Assembly (NCBI RefSeq): GCF_001426185.1
Contig: NZ_LMRP01000001.1
Location: 908,765 to 972,764 of the forward strand
From: Rhodococcus sp. Leaf247
GTDB taxonomy: Bacteria; Actinomycetota; Actinomycetes; Mycobacteriales; Mycobacteriaceae
Reading direction: 5' to 3'
Length of the DNA: 64,000 nucleotides
Part shown: piece after piece, positions 1 through 8,745 of the stretch
How positions within the stretch are numbered: position 1 is the stretch's first letter
How the letters are laid out: the number at the start of each line of letters is the position of its first letter
Made by a program: the position numbers and the translations under genes
The notes under the pieces: generated by a model
The model's database searches: none
The model's input: only the letters and a program-made list of their open reading frames with translations
What the model was told of the DNA's origin: nothing

Positions 1-1
1 C

Positions 2-769
2 TCCGTCATGGCACTGTCCTACGTCGCCCAGTCCGCGCGAGGGATCTACCAACCGGCCGTCCCCCAGGCGCGGATCGACCAGTGCTCCACTGTCACAGAA
101 CGATTCATGACCCGATGGAAGGGCGACCCGGACCCGGCCCACACCGAGGCCATCGACGCCTACTGGGTCTCCGCCGCCGAGCACGGCATGAACGCCTCGA
201 CCTTCACCGCCCGCGTCATCGCCTCCACCGGAGCCGACGTCGCCGCAGCCCTCTCCGGAGCCATCGGCGCCATGTCCGGCCCGCTCCACGGCGGCGCCCC
301 CGCCCGCGTCCTCCCCATGATCGAGGCGGTCGAGAAGTCCGGTGACGCACGGGCACTGGTCAAGGGCATCCTCGACCGCAAAGAGAAGCTCATGGGCTTC
401 GGGCACCGCGTCTACCGCGCCGAGGACCCCCGCGCCCGCGTCCTGCGCGCCACCGCCCAGCGCCTGAACGCACCGCGCTTCGAGGTCGCCGCCGCCCTCG
501 AACAGGCCGCACTGACCGAACTCCGCGAACGCCGCCCCGACCGCGCCATCGAGACCAACGTCGAATTCTGGGCCGCCGTCATCCTCGACTTCGCCGAAGT
601 ACCCGCGCACATGATGCCCGCCATGTTCACCTGCGGCCGCACCGCCGGCTGGTGCGCCCACATCCTCGAACAGAAGCGCCTCGGCAAGCTCGTACGCCCC
701 GCCGCCATCTACACCGGCCCCGACCCCCGCTCCCCCGAGAGCGTGGAGGGGTGGAACACCATCGCGTGA
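2..769 (+). CDS. citA: Citrate synthase 2 (CitA type), 5'-truncated by window edge
   Basis: Condenses oxaloacetate with acetyl-CoA (TCA entry; some members also use propionyl-CoA). The frame is open to the window edge, so only the C-terminal ~255 residues of a normally ~370-residue enzyme are present. Counting from the first in-window Met (position 8), the family's active-site signatures are visible: EHGMNAS (H59), SGPLHGG (H94), GFGHRVY (H133) and the catalytic Asp in VILDFAEVP (D194). The C-terminus ends in the usual short citA tail. The true start lies upstream. An imperfect 12-13 bp hairpin just downstream separates it from the convergent neighbour. Assignment to the CitA branch rather than GltA is by overall sequence feel and by its linkage to serC and sepH. 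Confidence 0.93.
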   Translation, partial: SVMALSYVAQSARGIYQPAVPQARIDQCSTVTERFMTRWKGDPDPAHTEAIDAYWVSAAEHGMNASTFTARVIASTGADVAAALSGAIGAMSGPLHGGAPARVLPMIEAVEKSGDARALVKGILDRKEKLMGFGHRVYRAEDPRARVLRATAQRLNAPRFEVAAALEQAALTELRERRPDRAIETNVEFWAAVILDFAEVPAHMMPAMFTCGRTAGWCAHILEQKRLGKLVRPAAIYTGPDPRSPESVEGWNTIA

Positions 770-795
770 GGTAGGTGGGGGGCGCACCCCGATTC

Positions 796-829
796 GTCTG
801 GCGCACCTCCCATCGGGAGTGCGCCACAC
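796..829. terminator. Bidirectional hairpin between convergent citA and AbiEi-like gene
   Basis: An inverted repeat TGGCGCA(C)CTCCC-ATC-GGGAGTGCGCCA occupies 799-826 (one bulged C), and a further CGT/ACG pairing extends it to 796-829. It sits in the 73-bp gap between two convergent stop codons, as expected for a shared intrinsic-type terminator. No strong T-run follows on either side, which is common in actinobacteria. Confidence 0.7.
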
Positions 830-842
830 GAACGGCGGTGCA

Positions 843-1871
843 TCAACGACGACGAGTACACGGCGTGGGCATCGTCGCCGCAATGTCGAAGGCCCGGCGC
901 AGCCGACGCCCGACGACGTCAGGCGTCGCCAACTCGGACCACACCCAGCGCACCACCATCCACCCGTACGACCGGAACTCGTCTTCCCGTCGCTTCTCGG
1001 CGAAGGCGACCCGACTCGGACTGCTCCCTTTCGGCACCAGGGACGAGTACTTCACGAAGCCGTCGAACTCCCCGATCACTCCCTGCCGGTCGAACAGGAA
1101 GTCCGGACGTCCGATGAGCCGCCCCGAGGGATCGAGCACCGGAATCTGCAACTCCGGAGCAGGCATACCGAGGGCTCTCAGCATCACCCGACTCCTGGAT
1201 TCGCCGACACTCTCGCTCCGTGGGTCGAGGAAGTCGACGGCCCGGCGCGCGGAGGTCCCACCACGGGTGGGAGTCGAGTCCAGGCACGCTCGGATCGCCT
1301 CGATAGTCGTCGACCCCGAGTTCAGCGCGGAGTCCCCCACGCAGACCGCCGCCTCGAAGTCGAGAGTGCGGCTGAGGTCGGCAATGGTTCGAGCGGCGCT
1401 CGTCACCTGGAGACCGTCGACCGACACCACGTCGTCGGCTGCGAGCGGCCCGACGTGCACATGCCTCCGCGTGGTGATCCTGCCGCCCGCCGCACGATCG
1501 ACCGTCACGTGCACCAGCGTCAGATCGGGTTCCCACAGGGAGAAGCCGTGCACGAGAGCAGCCGACTGGTGACTGACGACACCGGCCGACACCGAGGCTG
1601 CACGAACACTGTGCAGATGTCGGACGTCGGCAGAGGAGCCCTCGAGAACAGAGCGCGCGACGTACACGCCCGGGCGCACCGTCGACAGGACGCCGCGTGT
1701 AACAGCACGCCGGATCTGGTTGTCGGTCATTCCGCACGCGAGCAACCGGGCACGCGTCCATGTCTCCTCGCCGAAGTTCACCCGTCGAGCGTGAACGGTG
1801 AACCCGACACGGTCCACGACCACGTCGAGCCCGGGGATGGCGCTCCACAGTTCGCGTGATGCTCTTGACAT
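843..1871 (-). CDS. AbiEi-like winged-helix protein with C-terminal Vsr/DUF559-type nuclease fold
   Basis: 342 residues from the ATG at 1871. The N-terminal ~160 residues resemble AbiEi-family antitoxin/transcription-factor proteins: an N-terminal helical DNA-binding region, the TVRPGVYV element and the SHQSAALVHG stretch. The C-terminal third carries what looks like a PD-(D/E)xK/Vsr-like nuclease core: E224 (VGESRSR), D257 (GRPDFLF), E268-x-D270 (GEFDG) and K274, followed by RREDEFRSYGW and VRWVW. Proteins of this architecture are abundant orphan genes in actinobacteria and their function is not established. No AbiEii-type nucleotidyltransferase toxin lies next to it. It stands alone, convergent to citA and divergent from serC. 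Confidence 0.75.
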   Translation of the reverse strand: MSRASRELWSAIPGLDVVVDRVGFTVHARRVNFGEETWTRARLLACGMTDNQIRRAVTRGVLSTVRPGVYVARSVLEGSSADVRHLHSVRAASVSAGVVSHQSAALVHGFSLWEPDLTLVHVTVDRAAGGRITTRRHVHVGPLAADDVVSVDGLQVTSAARTIADLSRTLDFEAAVCVGDSALNSGSTTIEAIRACLDSTPTRGGTSARRAVDFLDPRSESVGESRSRVMLRALGMPAPELQIPVLDPSGRLIGRPDFLFDRQGVIGEFDGFVKYSSLVPKGSSPSRVAFAEKRREDEFRSYGWMVVRWVWSELATPDVVGRRLRRAFDIAATMPTPCTRRR

Positions 1872-1958
1872 CGGGGGTGCACGTGACCGAACGGGGTGCA
1901 CGACCCTCCTCACCGCTGCACTACCCTGATCACGCCGGTAACGCCCACACGAAACTAA

Positions 1959-3095
<1,137 letters not shown>

Positions 3096-3136
3096 CCCGT
3101 ACTGCGTGTCCCCCCGGCTGCTGCACTGTGGTGCAT

Positions 3137-3142
3137 TACAGT
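3137..3142 (+). promoter_or_regulatory. Probable -10 element of sepH
   Basis: TACAGT within the serC-sepH gap, about 80 nt before the sepH start. It matches the actinobacterial sigma-A -10 pattern TAnnnT. No clear -35 is seen. Predicted from pattern only. Confidence 0.4.
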
Positions 3143-3224
3143 CGGGGGAGGCACCGAAGCCGGCCTCGCGCTCGATCTTCGAGCACCCGGGAGCCGGAGC
3201 CCTTCGCGACGCAAAGGAGTGATC

Positions 3225-4076
3225 GTGCGAGAGATCCACGTGATCGGCCTGGCGTCCGACGGTAAGAACATCGTCTGTGCCGATTCCTCCGGCGAGAAGT
3301 TCCGTCTGCCGGCCGACGAGAAGTTGCGTGCCGCCGCCCGTGGCGACGTCGCGCGACTCGGACAGATCGAGATCGAGATGGACTCTCTGATGCGACCGCG
3401 CGAAATTCAGGCGCGTATCCGATCCGGCGCCTCCATCGAGCAGGTGGCCAAGGAGTCGGGAATGCCGGCGAGCAAGGTGGAGCGATACGCCCACCCCGTG
3501 TTGCTGGAGCGTTCTCGCGCTGCCGAACTGGCGCAGCAGGGCCATCCCCTGCGTGCCGACGGTCCCGCCGTCCTGACGCTCGTGGAGATCGTGGGCTTGG
3601 CGTTCCGCGGCCGCGGCCATTCGATGGACCTCGCCGAGTGGGATGCCTGGCGCGACGAGGACAACCACTGGATCGCCCAGCTGACCTGGCCTGCGGGTCG
3701 CACGACGAACACCGCGCACTGGCGTTTCCAGCCGGATGCGCACGGTGGCAGCGTCACTCCGCTGGACGATGCGGCGTCGGAACTGATCGACCCAGACTTC
3801 GGTCGGCAGCTGCGCGGTCTCGCTCCCGTCGCGGTCGCGGCGGATCAGGACGCGCCGTCACAGCAGACTCTGGACGACTACTACGGCGTCGAATCCGACA
3901 ACGAGCAGCCCGCGGCCGAGGCCCCGGAGACGCCGACCGACGAGGCACCGACCGACACCGAGACCGTCCAGCCGAAGCCCGCACCGTCGCATCCCAGCAC
4001 GAAGGACAAACGGGGCAAGCCCGCCATGCCGTCGTGGGAGGATGTCTTGCTGGGAGTTCGCAGCAACGGCCGATAG
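3225..4076 (+). CDS. sepH: Septation protein SepH (DUF3071)
   Basis: SepH is the actinobacterial cell-division factor that stimulates FtsZ assembly. The protein has 283 residues: a conserved N-terminal DUF3071 domain (residues 1-170, starting REIHVIGL, with the helix-turn-helix-like RSGASIEQVAKESGM segment), then an acidic proline/threonine-rich linker and a short conserved tail PAMPSWEDVLLGVR, the expected architecture. I place the start at the GTG at 3225, six bases after AAAGGAG. The GTG at 3219 overlaps that Shine-Dalgarno and is unlikely. It lies in the classic serC-sepH order. Confidence 0.93.
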   Translation: MREIHVIGLASDGKNIVCADSSGEKFRLPADEKLRAAARGDVARLGQIEIEMDSLMRPREIQARIRSGASIEQVAKESGMPASKVERYAHPVLLERSRAAELAQQGHPLRADGPAVLTLVEIVGLAFRGRGHSMDLAEWDAWRDEDNHWIAQLTWPAGRTTNTAHWRFQPDAHGGSVTPLDDAASELIDPDFGRQLRGLAPVAVAADQDAPSQQTLDDYYGVESDNEQPAAEAPETPTDEAPTDTETVQPKPAPSHPSTKDKRGKPAMPSWEDVLLGVRSNGR

Positions 4077-4133
4077 GGCAGTTCGACCACGACAGTGACC
4101 GTCTGGAACCGGACGACGAGAGAGGGGCGCCCG

Positions 4134-4865
4134 GTGGGGGTGGGTACAGCAGCGTTGTGGTTCGTCGATGCACCGGATCCGGTGGCCGTGTTGCGGTCCG
4201 GAGTCCAGTCCGATGTCGACGCCGCGTCGGCTCTCGCCAGAAAGCTCCACCCCGGTCTGGAACCGACCCTCGTCGGCATGGCTCCGCTGACGGCGTTCGC
4301 CGTCGCCGCCGAACCCGACCGTGTGCTGATCGGCTGCTACCCCGGCATCACCGTCGTCTGTGCGTCCGAGCCCGCGGCGGTCCGGCCGTCCACCCTCGCG
4401 GAGAACTGGACCACGCTGGTGGCCGCGAAGCACACTCTTCTCGTCGCGTCCGAGCGTGAACATGCGTGGGGTGCGTTCGCGGAGTGGGACTCCGGGAACC
4501 TGAAGCGCTCGTTCAGCGCCGGCCCGACCTACATCCACGAGGACGAGGGTCTGCCCTTCCCGTGGGAGCGGCCGTTCTGGTCGGGCGAGCATCCGCTGCA
4601 GTTCGACGGGGAGAATTATCCCGATCCGCAGGCGCTGCCGTTCCACCCGCAGGAATTCGCCGACGCCGCGAGTGCCCACTGGCTGGGCGTGCGCATGATC
4701 GGCGGTGCACGGGACGGCGACACCGATCCGGCGTCGGTTCTGTTGTGCGACTTCTCGATGCGTGATCCGAACGCGGCTCCCCCTCCCGACTCACGGCCAC
4801 CCGTGGAGACGGACCGGCCGGACGAGTCGAAGAAGAAGCGCGGTCTTTTCCGACGCCGTCAGTGA
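4134..4865 (+). CDS. DUF6928 family protein
   Basis: 243 residues from the GTG at 4134. The protein begins GVGTAALWFVDAPDP, with downstream GPTYIHEDEG, LPFPWERPFW and LPFHPQEFADAA segments typical of DUF6928, a soluble actinobacterial family of unknown function. The C-terminus ends in a basic KKKRGLFRRRQ tail that could touch membrane or nucleic acid. A longer frame begins at the GTG at 4095, but the 4134 GTG has a good purine-rich Shine-Dalgarno (GAGAGAGGGG, 4118-4127) and matches where family members begin. Its 3' end overlaps the convergent methylase gene by 7 bp. Confidence 0.8.
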   Translation: MGVGTAALWFVDAPDPVAVLRSGVQSDVDAASALARKLHPGLEPTLVGMAPLTAFAVAAEPDRVLIGCYPGITVVCASEPAAVRPSTLAENWTTLVAAKHTLLVASEREHAWGAFAEWDSGNLKRSFSAGPTYIHEDEGLPFPWERPFWSGEHPLQFDGENYPDPQALPFHPQEFADAASAHWLGVRMIGGARDGDTDPASVLLCDFSMRDPNAAPPPDSRPPVETDRPDESKKKRGLFRRRQ

Positions 4866-5671
4866 CTCGACCCCAGGCGCACACGCTCGTAGAACGCCAT
4901 GGCTGCCGCGGTGGCCACGTTCAGCGAGTCCGTTCCCGGCGCCATGGGTATGCGCGCCCGAACGTCGGTGGCGCGCATGGCATGTTCGGTCAGACCCGGA
5001 CCCTCGGCGCCCAGCAGCAGCGCCACCTTCTCCCCCGTCATCGCGTCGGCGAGCGGTGTGGCTGACGGGTTCGGCGTCAAGGACACCAGCTGAAACCCGT
5101 TGTCGCGCAGCACCGACAGGCCTCGAGGCCAGTCGGGGACGGTAGCGAACGGCACCCGGAGGACGTGGCCCATCGACACGCGCACCGAGCGTCGGTACAG
5201 CGGGTCGGCGCACGCTCCCCCGAACAACACCGCGTCCGCGCCCAACCCGGCGGCGTTGCGGAACATCGATCCCAGGTTCTCGTGGTCGTTGACGCCCTCC
5301 AGGATCGCGACGGTGCGGGCGCCGGCCACGACGTCCGCGAGGTCGAGCGGCGGAGGTCGGTGCGCTGCCGCGAGCACACCTCGGTTGAGGTGGAACCCGA
5401 TGACCTCGGCCATCACCTCGGCGCTCGCGCGGTAGAAGGGCACGTCGACGTCCACCAGATCGTCGGCGAGTTCGGTGAGCCGTCGATCCACCCCGAGGAA
5501 TGCGTGCGGTTCGAACCGTGAGGTGACGAGCCGCTGCACCACCAGCACGCCCTCGGCGATGACCAGACCCTTGCCCTCCGGCAGGTCGGGGCGGCGATCG
5601 GAGGAGTTCAAGTCCCGGAAATCGTCGAGTCGGGAATCTTCGGGGTCGGTGATGTCGACGACGTGTACCAC
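4859..5671 (-). CDS. TrmH/SpoU-family RNA 2'-O-methyltransferase
   Basis: 270 residues from the GTG at 5671 (a longer frame reaches 5776 but its extra N-terminus looks unlike coding sequence). SPOUT-knot features are present: the substrate-binding domain (residues 1-115), then the motif-1 NDHENLGSMFRNAA, motif-2 LLLGAEGPGLTE and motif-3 DSLNVATAAAMAFYERV, which forms the SAM-binding knot. Likely methylates a ribose of rRNA or tRNA; the target cannot be told from sequence. It is divergent from the Eis-type acetyltransferase, whose leaderless promoter lies in the 67-bp gap. Confidence 0.88.
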   Translation of the reverse strand: MVHVVDITDPEDSRLDDFRDLNSSDRRPDLPEGKGLVIAEGVLVVQRLVTSRFEPHAFLGVDRRLTELADDLVDVDVPFYRASAEVMAEVIGFHLNRGVLAAAHRPPPLDLADVVAGARTVAILEGVNDHENLGSMFRNAAGLGADAVLFGGACADPLYRRSVRVSMGHVLRVPFATVPDWPRGLSVLRDNGFQLVSLTPNPSATPLADAMTGEKVALLLGAEGPGLTEHAMRATDVRARIPMAPGTDSLNVATAAAMAFYERVRLGSSH

Positions 5672-5738
5672 CGGCCCATCATCGCAGGGTCGGACATCGC
5701 GTCGGCACGGACGGTACGGCCCGATAAGCTCACCACCG

Positions 5739-6953
5739 ATGACTACCGACGACACGATCACCATCCGCACCGCCACCGAGGACGACTGGGATGCCGTCGC
5801 CCTCCTGGATGCTCATGCGTTCGGCGAGCACCAGAACAGCGACGACATGGCCGAGACGAAGCTGCTGACGGCGTCGTCGGAGATCTACCTCGCGTGCGAC
5901 GGGGACCTCCCTGTCGGCGTCACCATGCATTTCCCGATGGACGTGACGGTGCCCGGCGGCGCGACTCTGCCTGCCACGGGTGTGTCCTGGGTGTCGGTCG
6001 CTCCGACCCATCGCCGACGCGGGATCCTCCGCCGCATGTTCACCGCTCAGCACGAGCGCTTCGAGGCCGCCGGCAAGCCGCTGTCCGTCCTGACGGCGAG
6101 CGAGGCGACCATCTACGAGCGATTCGGGTACGGCGCGGCGACACAGGGCGTCGACTACACGATCGACCGCCGCTTCACGGCCTTCCGCAAGGAGTTGCCG
6201 CCGCCGCGCGGCGCGCGCCTGGTCACGTCGGAGGAGGCCCGCACCCTGCTGCCCGACATCTACAGTCGGTGGCAGCGTCAGACTGCCGGTGCCCAGCCGA
6301 TGCCCCAGACGCGGTGGCACCGATTCTTCGCCGACCGCAAGAACTCCCGCGGTGGCTTCTCCAAGCTGTTCTTCATCGTGCACCCGGACGGGTACATCGC
6401 GTTTCGCCGCGGCTACCGCGTCGGGACCGCGGGTGCCCAGGAGGCCCGCATCGTCGACATTATCGCCGCGACGGACGAGGCGCGCTCGGACCTGTGGCAG
6501 GTGATGTGCGGCATCGACCTGGTGGAGACCATCGAGGTGACCCTGCCCGTCGGCGATCCGCTGCTGACGTTGCTTACCGATCGCCGTGTCCCCGCCGTCA
6601 CGGGTGTCAAGGACGGCCTGTGGGTCCGACTCATGGACGTTCCCGCGGCCCTGTCCGCGCGCACGTACGCGATCGACACCGATCTCACCATCGGCGTCGA
6701 GGACCCGTTCCTGAACGCCGGTGGAGCGTTCCGCTTCGTCTCCCGCGACGGCCACGCGGAGGTGACCCGCACGGACGCCGATCCGGACGTCACGGTGTCG
6801 TCGTCGGTGCTCGGCAGCATGTATCTGGGTGCGCACCGGGCACGTCAGTTCGCCGCCGCGGGACGCGTCGCCGCGACGTCGGAGAAGGCGCTGCACGAGT
6901 TCGACCTCGTCTTCGGTACGCCGAGTCAGCCGCAGATCGGCTGGCACTTCTAG
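5739..6953 (+). CDS. eis: Eis-family GNAT N-acetyltransferase
   Basis: 404 residues, matching the ~402-residue Eis family. Eis proteins are hexameric acetyl-CoA acyltransferases that acetylate amino groups of varied substrates including aminoglycosides and proteins. Visible parts: the first GNAT domain with acetyl-CoA loop VAPTHRRRGILRRM (roughly residues 88-101), the YERFGYGAATQG segment, a second degenerate GNAT domain, and a C-terminal SCP2-like sterol-carrier domain ending in ...GWHF with the free C-terminal carboxylate used for catalysis. TAAGCT (5725-5730) lies 8 nt before the ATG, indicating a leaderless transcript. The stop codon overlaps that of the convergent MFS gene. Confidence 0.88.
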   Translation: MTTDDTITIRTATEDDWDAVALLDAHAFGEHQNSDDMAETKLLTASSEIYLACDGDLPVGVTMHFPMDVTVPGGATLPATGVSWVSVAPTHRRRGILRRMFTAQHERFEAAGKPLSVLTASEATIYERFGYGAATQGVDYTIDRRFTAFRKELPPPRGARLVTSEEARTLLPDIYSRWQRQTAGAQPMPQTRWHRFFADRKNSRGGFSKLFFIVHPDGYIAFRRGYRVGTAGAQEARIVDIIAATDEARSDLWQVMCGIDLVETIEVTLPVGDPLLTLLTDRRVPAVTGVKDGLWVRLMDVPAALSARTYAIDTDLTIGVEDPFLNAGGAFRFVSRDGHAEVTRTDADPDVTVSSSVLGSMYLGAHRARQFAAAGRVAATSEKALHEFDLVFGTPSQPQIGWHF

Positions 6954-8212
6954 ACGCTGGCCCCGACCGTCTCCTCGATGCGGTCCACGTGCGTGCGCCG
7001 CACCACGAGGGCCGCTCCGAGGCCGGCGAGCAGTGAGACGACGCCGCCCACCACCAAGGGTGCGCGCGGATCCACGACATCGGCGATCCACCCGAGCAGT
7101 GGGCTGCCCAGTGGGGTTCCGCCCAGGAAGCACAGCATGTAGATCCCCATGACGCGTCCGCGCATGTCCGAGGGCACCGACGCCTGGAGGATGTTCATGG
7201 CGACTGTGCTGAAGGTCAGCTGCACTGCACCGGCGGGGATCAGCATGACGGCGACGGCCCAGAACGCGGGCATCAGCCCGGCGAGCGTCTCGAAGACGCC
7301 GAAGGCGATGGCCGACAGCACGAACAGCCGGATTCCAGGCGTCCCGCGTCGCCGAGCGGCCAACGTCGCACCGAACATCGTGCCGACCGCGAGCACCGTC
7401 GACAACAGACCGTAGGCGTCGGCACCCTTGTCGAAGGTGTTGCGCGCGATGACGGACAGACTGAGCGGGAAGTTGATACCGAACGTCGAGACGACCACCA
7501 CCGTGCCGAGGATGACGCACAGGTCGGGCCGTCCGGCGACGTACCTGAACCCCTCCCGCACCTGACCTTTCCGACGCGGTGCTCGTTCGACGCGGAACAA
7601 CTCGTCGGGTCGCATGATCTTCAGTGCGAAGAAGACGGCGACGAACGACGCGGCGTTGACCAGGAAGACCCAGCCCGTACCCACCAGGGTGATCCCGACG
7701 CCGGCGATGGCCGGCCCGATGATGCGGGCCAGGTTGAAGGTCATCGAGTTCAGCCCGATGGCGTTGGGAAGACGTTCCGGTCCGACCATCTCGATGGTGA
7801 AGGACTGTCGCACCGGAGCGTCGATCGCGGACGAGCATCCCAGCAGCAGGGCGAGGATGTAGACGTGCCAGAGTTCGACGAACCCGCCGACGTCCAGCAG
7901 GCCCAGCACCAGTCCGAAGACGGCCGCCGCCGCCTGGGTAGCCATCAGCAGACGACGCTTGTCGTAGCGGTCGGCGAGGACCCCGCCCCACACCGACAGC
8001 ACCAGCGTTGGTCCGAACTGCAGAGCCATGACGATGCCCACGGCGAAACCGTTGCCACCGGACAGTTCCAGGACCAGCCAGTCCTGCGCGATCCGCTGCA
8101 TCCAGGTGCCGATCAGCGAGACGATCTGCCCCGACGCCCACAGTCGGTAATTACGCGAGTGGAGCGCATCGAAGAGCGACGGACCGCCCGACTGTCGATG
8201 AAGTAGTTGCAC
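6950..8212 (-). CDS. MFS transporter (EntS/DHA3-like drug or metabolite exporter)
   Basis: 420 residues with about 12 hydrophobic segments. The N-terminus FDALHSRNYRLWASGQIVSLIGTWMQRIAQDWLVLEL and the motif GGVLADRYDKRRLL between TM2 and TM3 mark the DHA3/EntS branch of the major facilitator superfamily. GTG start at 8212, with TAAATT (8221-8226) 8 nt upstream as a possible own -10. It lies 26 bp downstream of a MarR regulator on the same strand, so export is probably under MarR-type ligand control. Substrate unknown. Confidence 0.88.
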   Translation of the reverse strand: MQLLHRQSGGPSLFDALHSRNYRLWASGQIVSLIGTWMQRIAQDWLVLELSGGNGFAVGIVMALQFGPTLVLSVWGGVLADRYDKRRLLMATQAAAAVFGLVLGLLDVGGFVELWHVYILALLLGCSSAIDAPVRQSFTIEMVGPERLPNAIGLNSMTFNLARIIGPAIAGVGITLVGTGWVFLVNAASFVAVFFALKIMRPDELFRVERAPRRKGQVREGFRYVAGRPDLCVILGTVVVVSTFGINFPLSLSVIARNTFDKGADAYGLLSTVLAVGTMFGATLAARRRGTPGIRLFVLSAIAFGVFETLAGLMPAFWAVAVMLIPAGAVQLTFSTVAMNILQASVPSDMRGRVMGIYMLCFLGGTPLGSPLLGWIADVVDPRAPLVVGGVVSLLAGLGAALVVRRTHVDRIEETVGASV

Positions 8213-8226
8213 GAAGTATCAATTTA
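8200..8226 (-). promoter_or_regulatory. MFS start region: -10 plus direct repeat
   Basis: On the minus strand a TAAATT -10 candidate is followed by two TACTTC copies (8218-8213 and 8205-8200) flanking the GTG start. This could be a secondary promoter and regulator site for the MFS gene. The regulatory meaning is inference. Confidence 0.35.
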
Positions 8227-8238
8227 CTCCGGTGCGTG

Positions 8239-8667
8239 TCACTCGGATTCGTTGACGATCGCCGACATGATGTCGACTGCACGCCTCATCGTGGCCAGCT
8301 GCTCGGCATCAAGGCCGCGAAGCTGCTCGGTCAGCCACATCTCCCGGGCGTTGACCTCGTCCTCGACGACCTTCCGCCCCGCCTCGGACAGCGAGACGAT
8401 GATCTGTCGGCCGTCCGTGGGATGCGGCATCCGCTCGACCAGACCGACGTCTCCGAGCGATGCGACGACGCGTGTCATCGACGGCGGTTGGACGCGTTCA
8501 CGCGCCGCCAGGGTGCCGGGTGTCATGGCCCCGTCCCGCGCGAGGGTGGCCAGTGCCGACAACTGGGTCAGCGTGACCTGACTGGTGCGACGGCCTCGTA
8601 GGTGACGTGTCATCCGCACGACGGCGAGAGACAGATCGCCGGCCAGCGCGCGCAGTTCTTGAGGCAT
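8239..8667 (-). CDS. MarR-family transcriptional regulator
   Basis: 142 residues: a winged helix with the recognition region GTLAARERVQPPSMTRVVASLGDVGLVERMPHPTDGRQ, the canonical MarR helix-wing layout, followed by a C-terminal dimerisation helix. A longer ATG at 8685 is possible, but TATTCT (8674-8679) sits exactly 6 nt before the ATG at 8667, the spacing seen across the window for leaderless promoters, so I choose 8667. It probably represses itself and the MFS exporter immediately downstream. Confidence 0.9.
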   Translation of the reverse strand: MPQELRALAGDLSLAVVRMTRHLRGRRTSQVTLTQLSALATLARDGAMTPGTLAARERVQPPSMTRVVASLGDVGLVERMPHPTDGRQIIVSLSEAGRKVVEDEVNAREMWLTEQLRGLDAEQLATMRRAVDIMSAIVNESE

Positions 8668-8718
8668 CGCATGAGAATACGACATCCGAGCAGGTGGAAC
8701 CGACTATCGGTCGTGCTG

Positions 8719-8740
8719 CCCCGCAGCGCATCCTGCGGGG
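8719..8740 (-). terminator. Hairpin after NCS2 permease gene
   Basis: Perfect 8-bp stem CCCCGCAG / CTGCGGGG with a 6-nt loop, 5 bp beyond the permease stop codon. Likely terminator for the minus-strand permease transcript. Confidence 0.6.
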
Positions 8741-8745
8741 ATCCG

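Noticed and set aside
3219-3224. GTG at 3219 as the sepH start
   Set aside because: It overlaps the AAAGGAG Shine-Dalgarno. The GTG at 3225 has correct spacing and fits the family N-terminus.
5730-8141. An 803-codon minus-strand frame
   Set aside because: Covers the eis gene and part of the MFS gene out of frame; composition is typical of a shadow frame.
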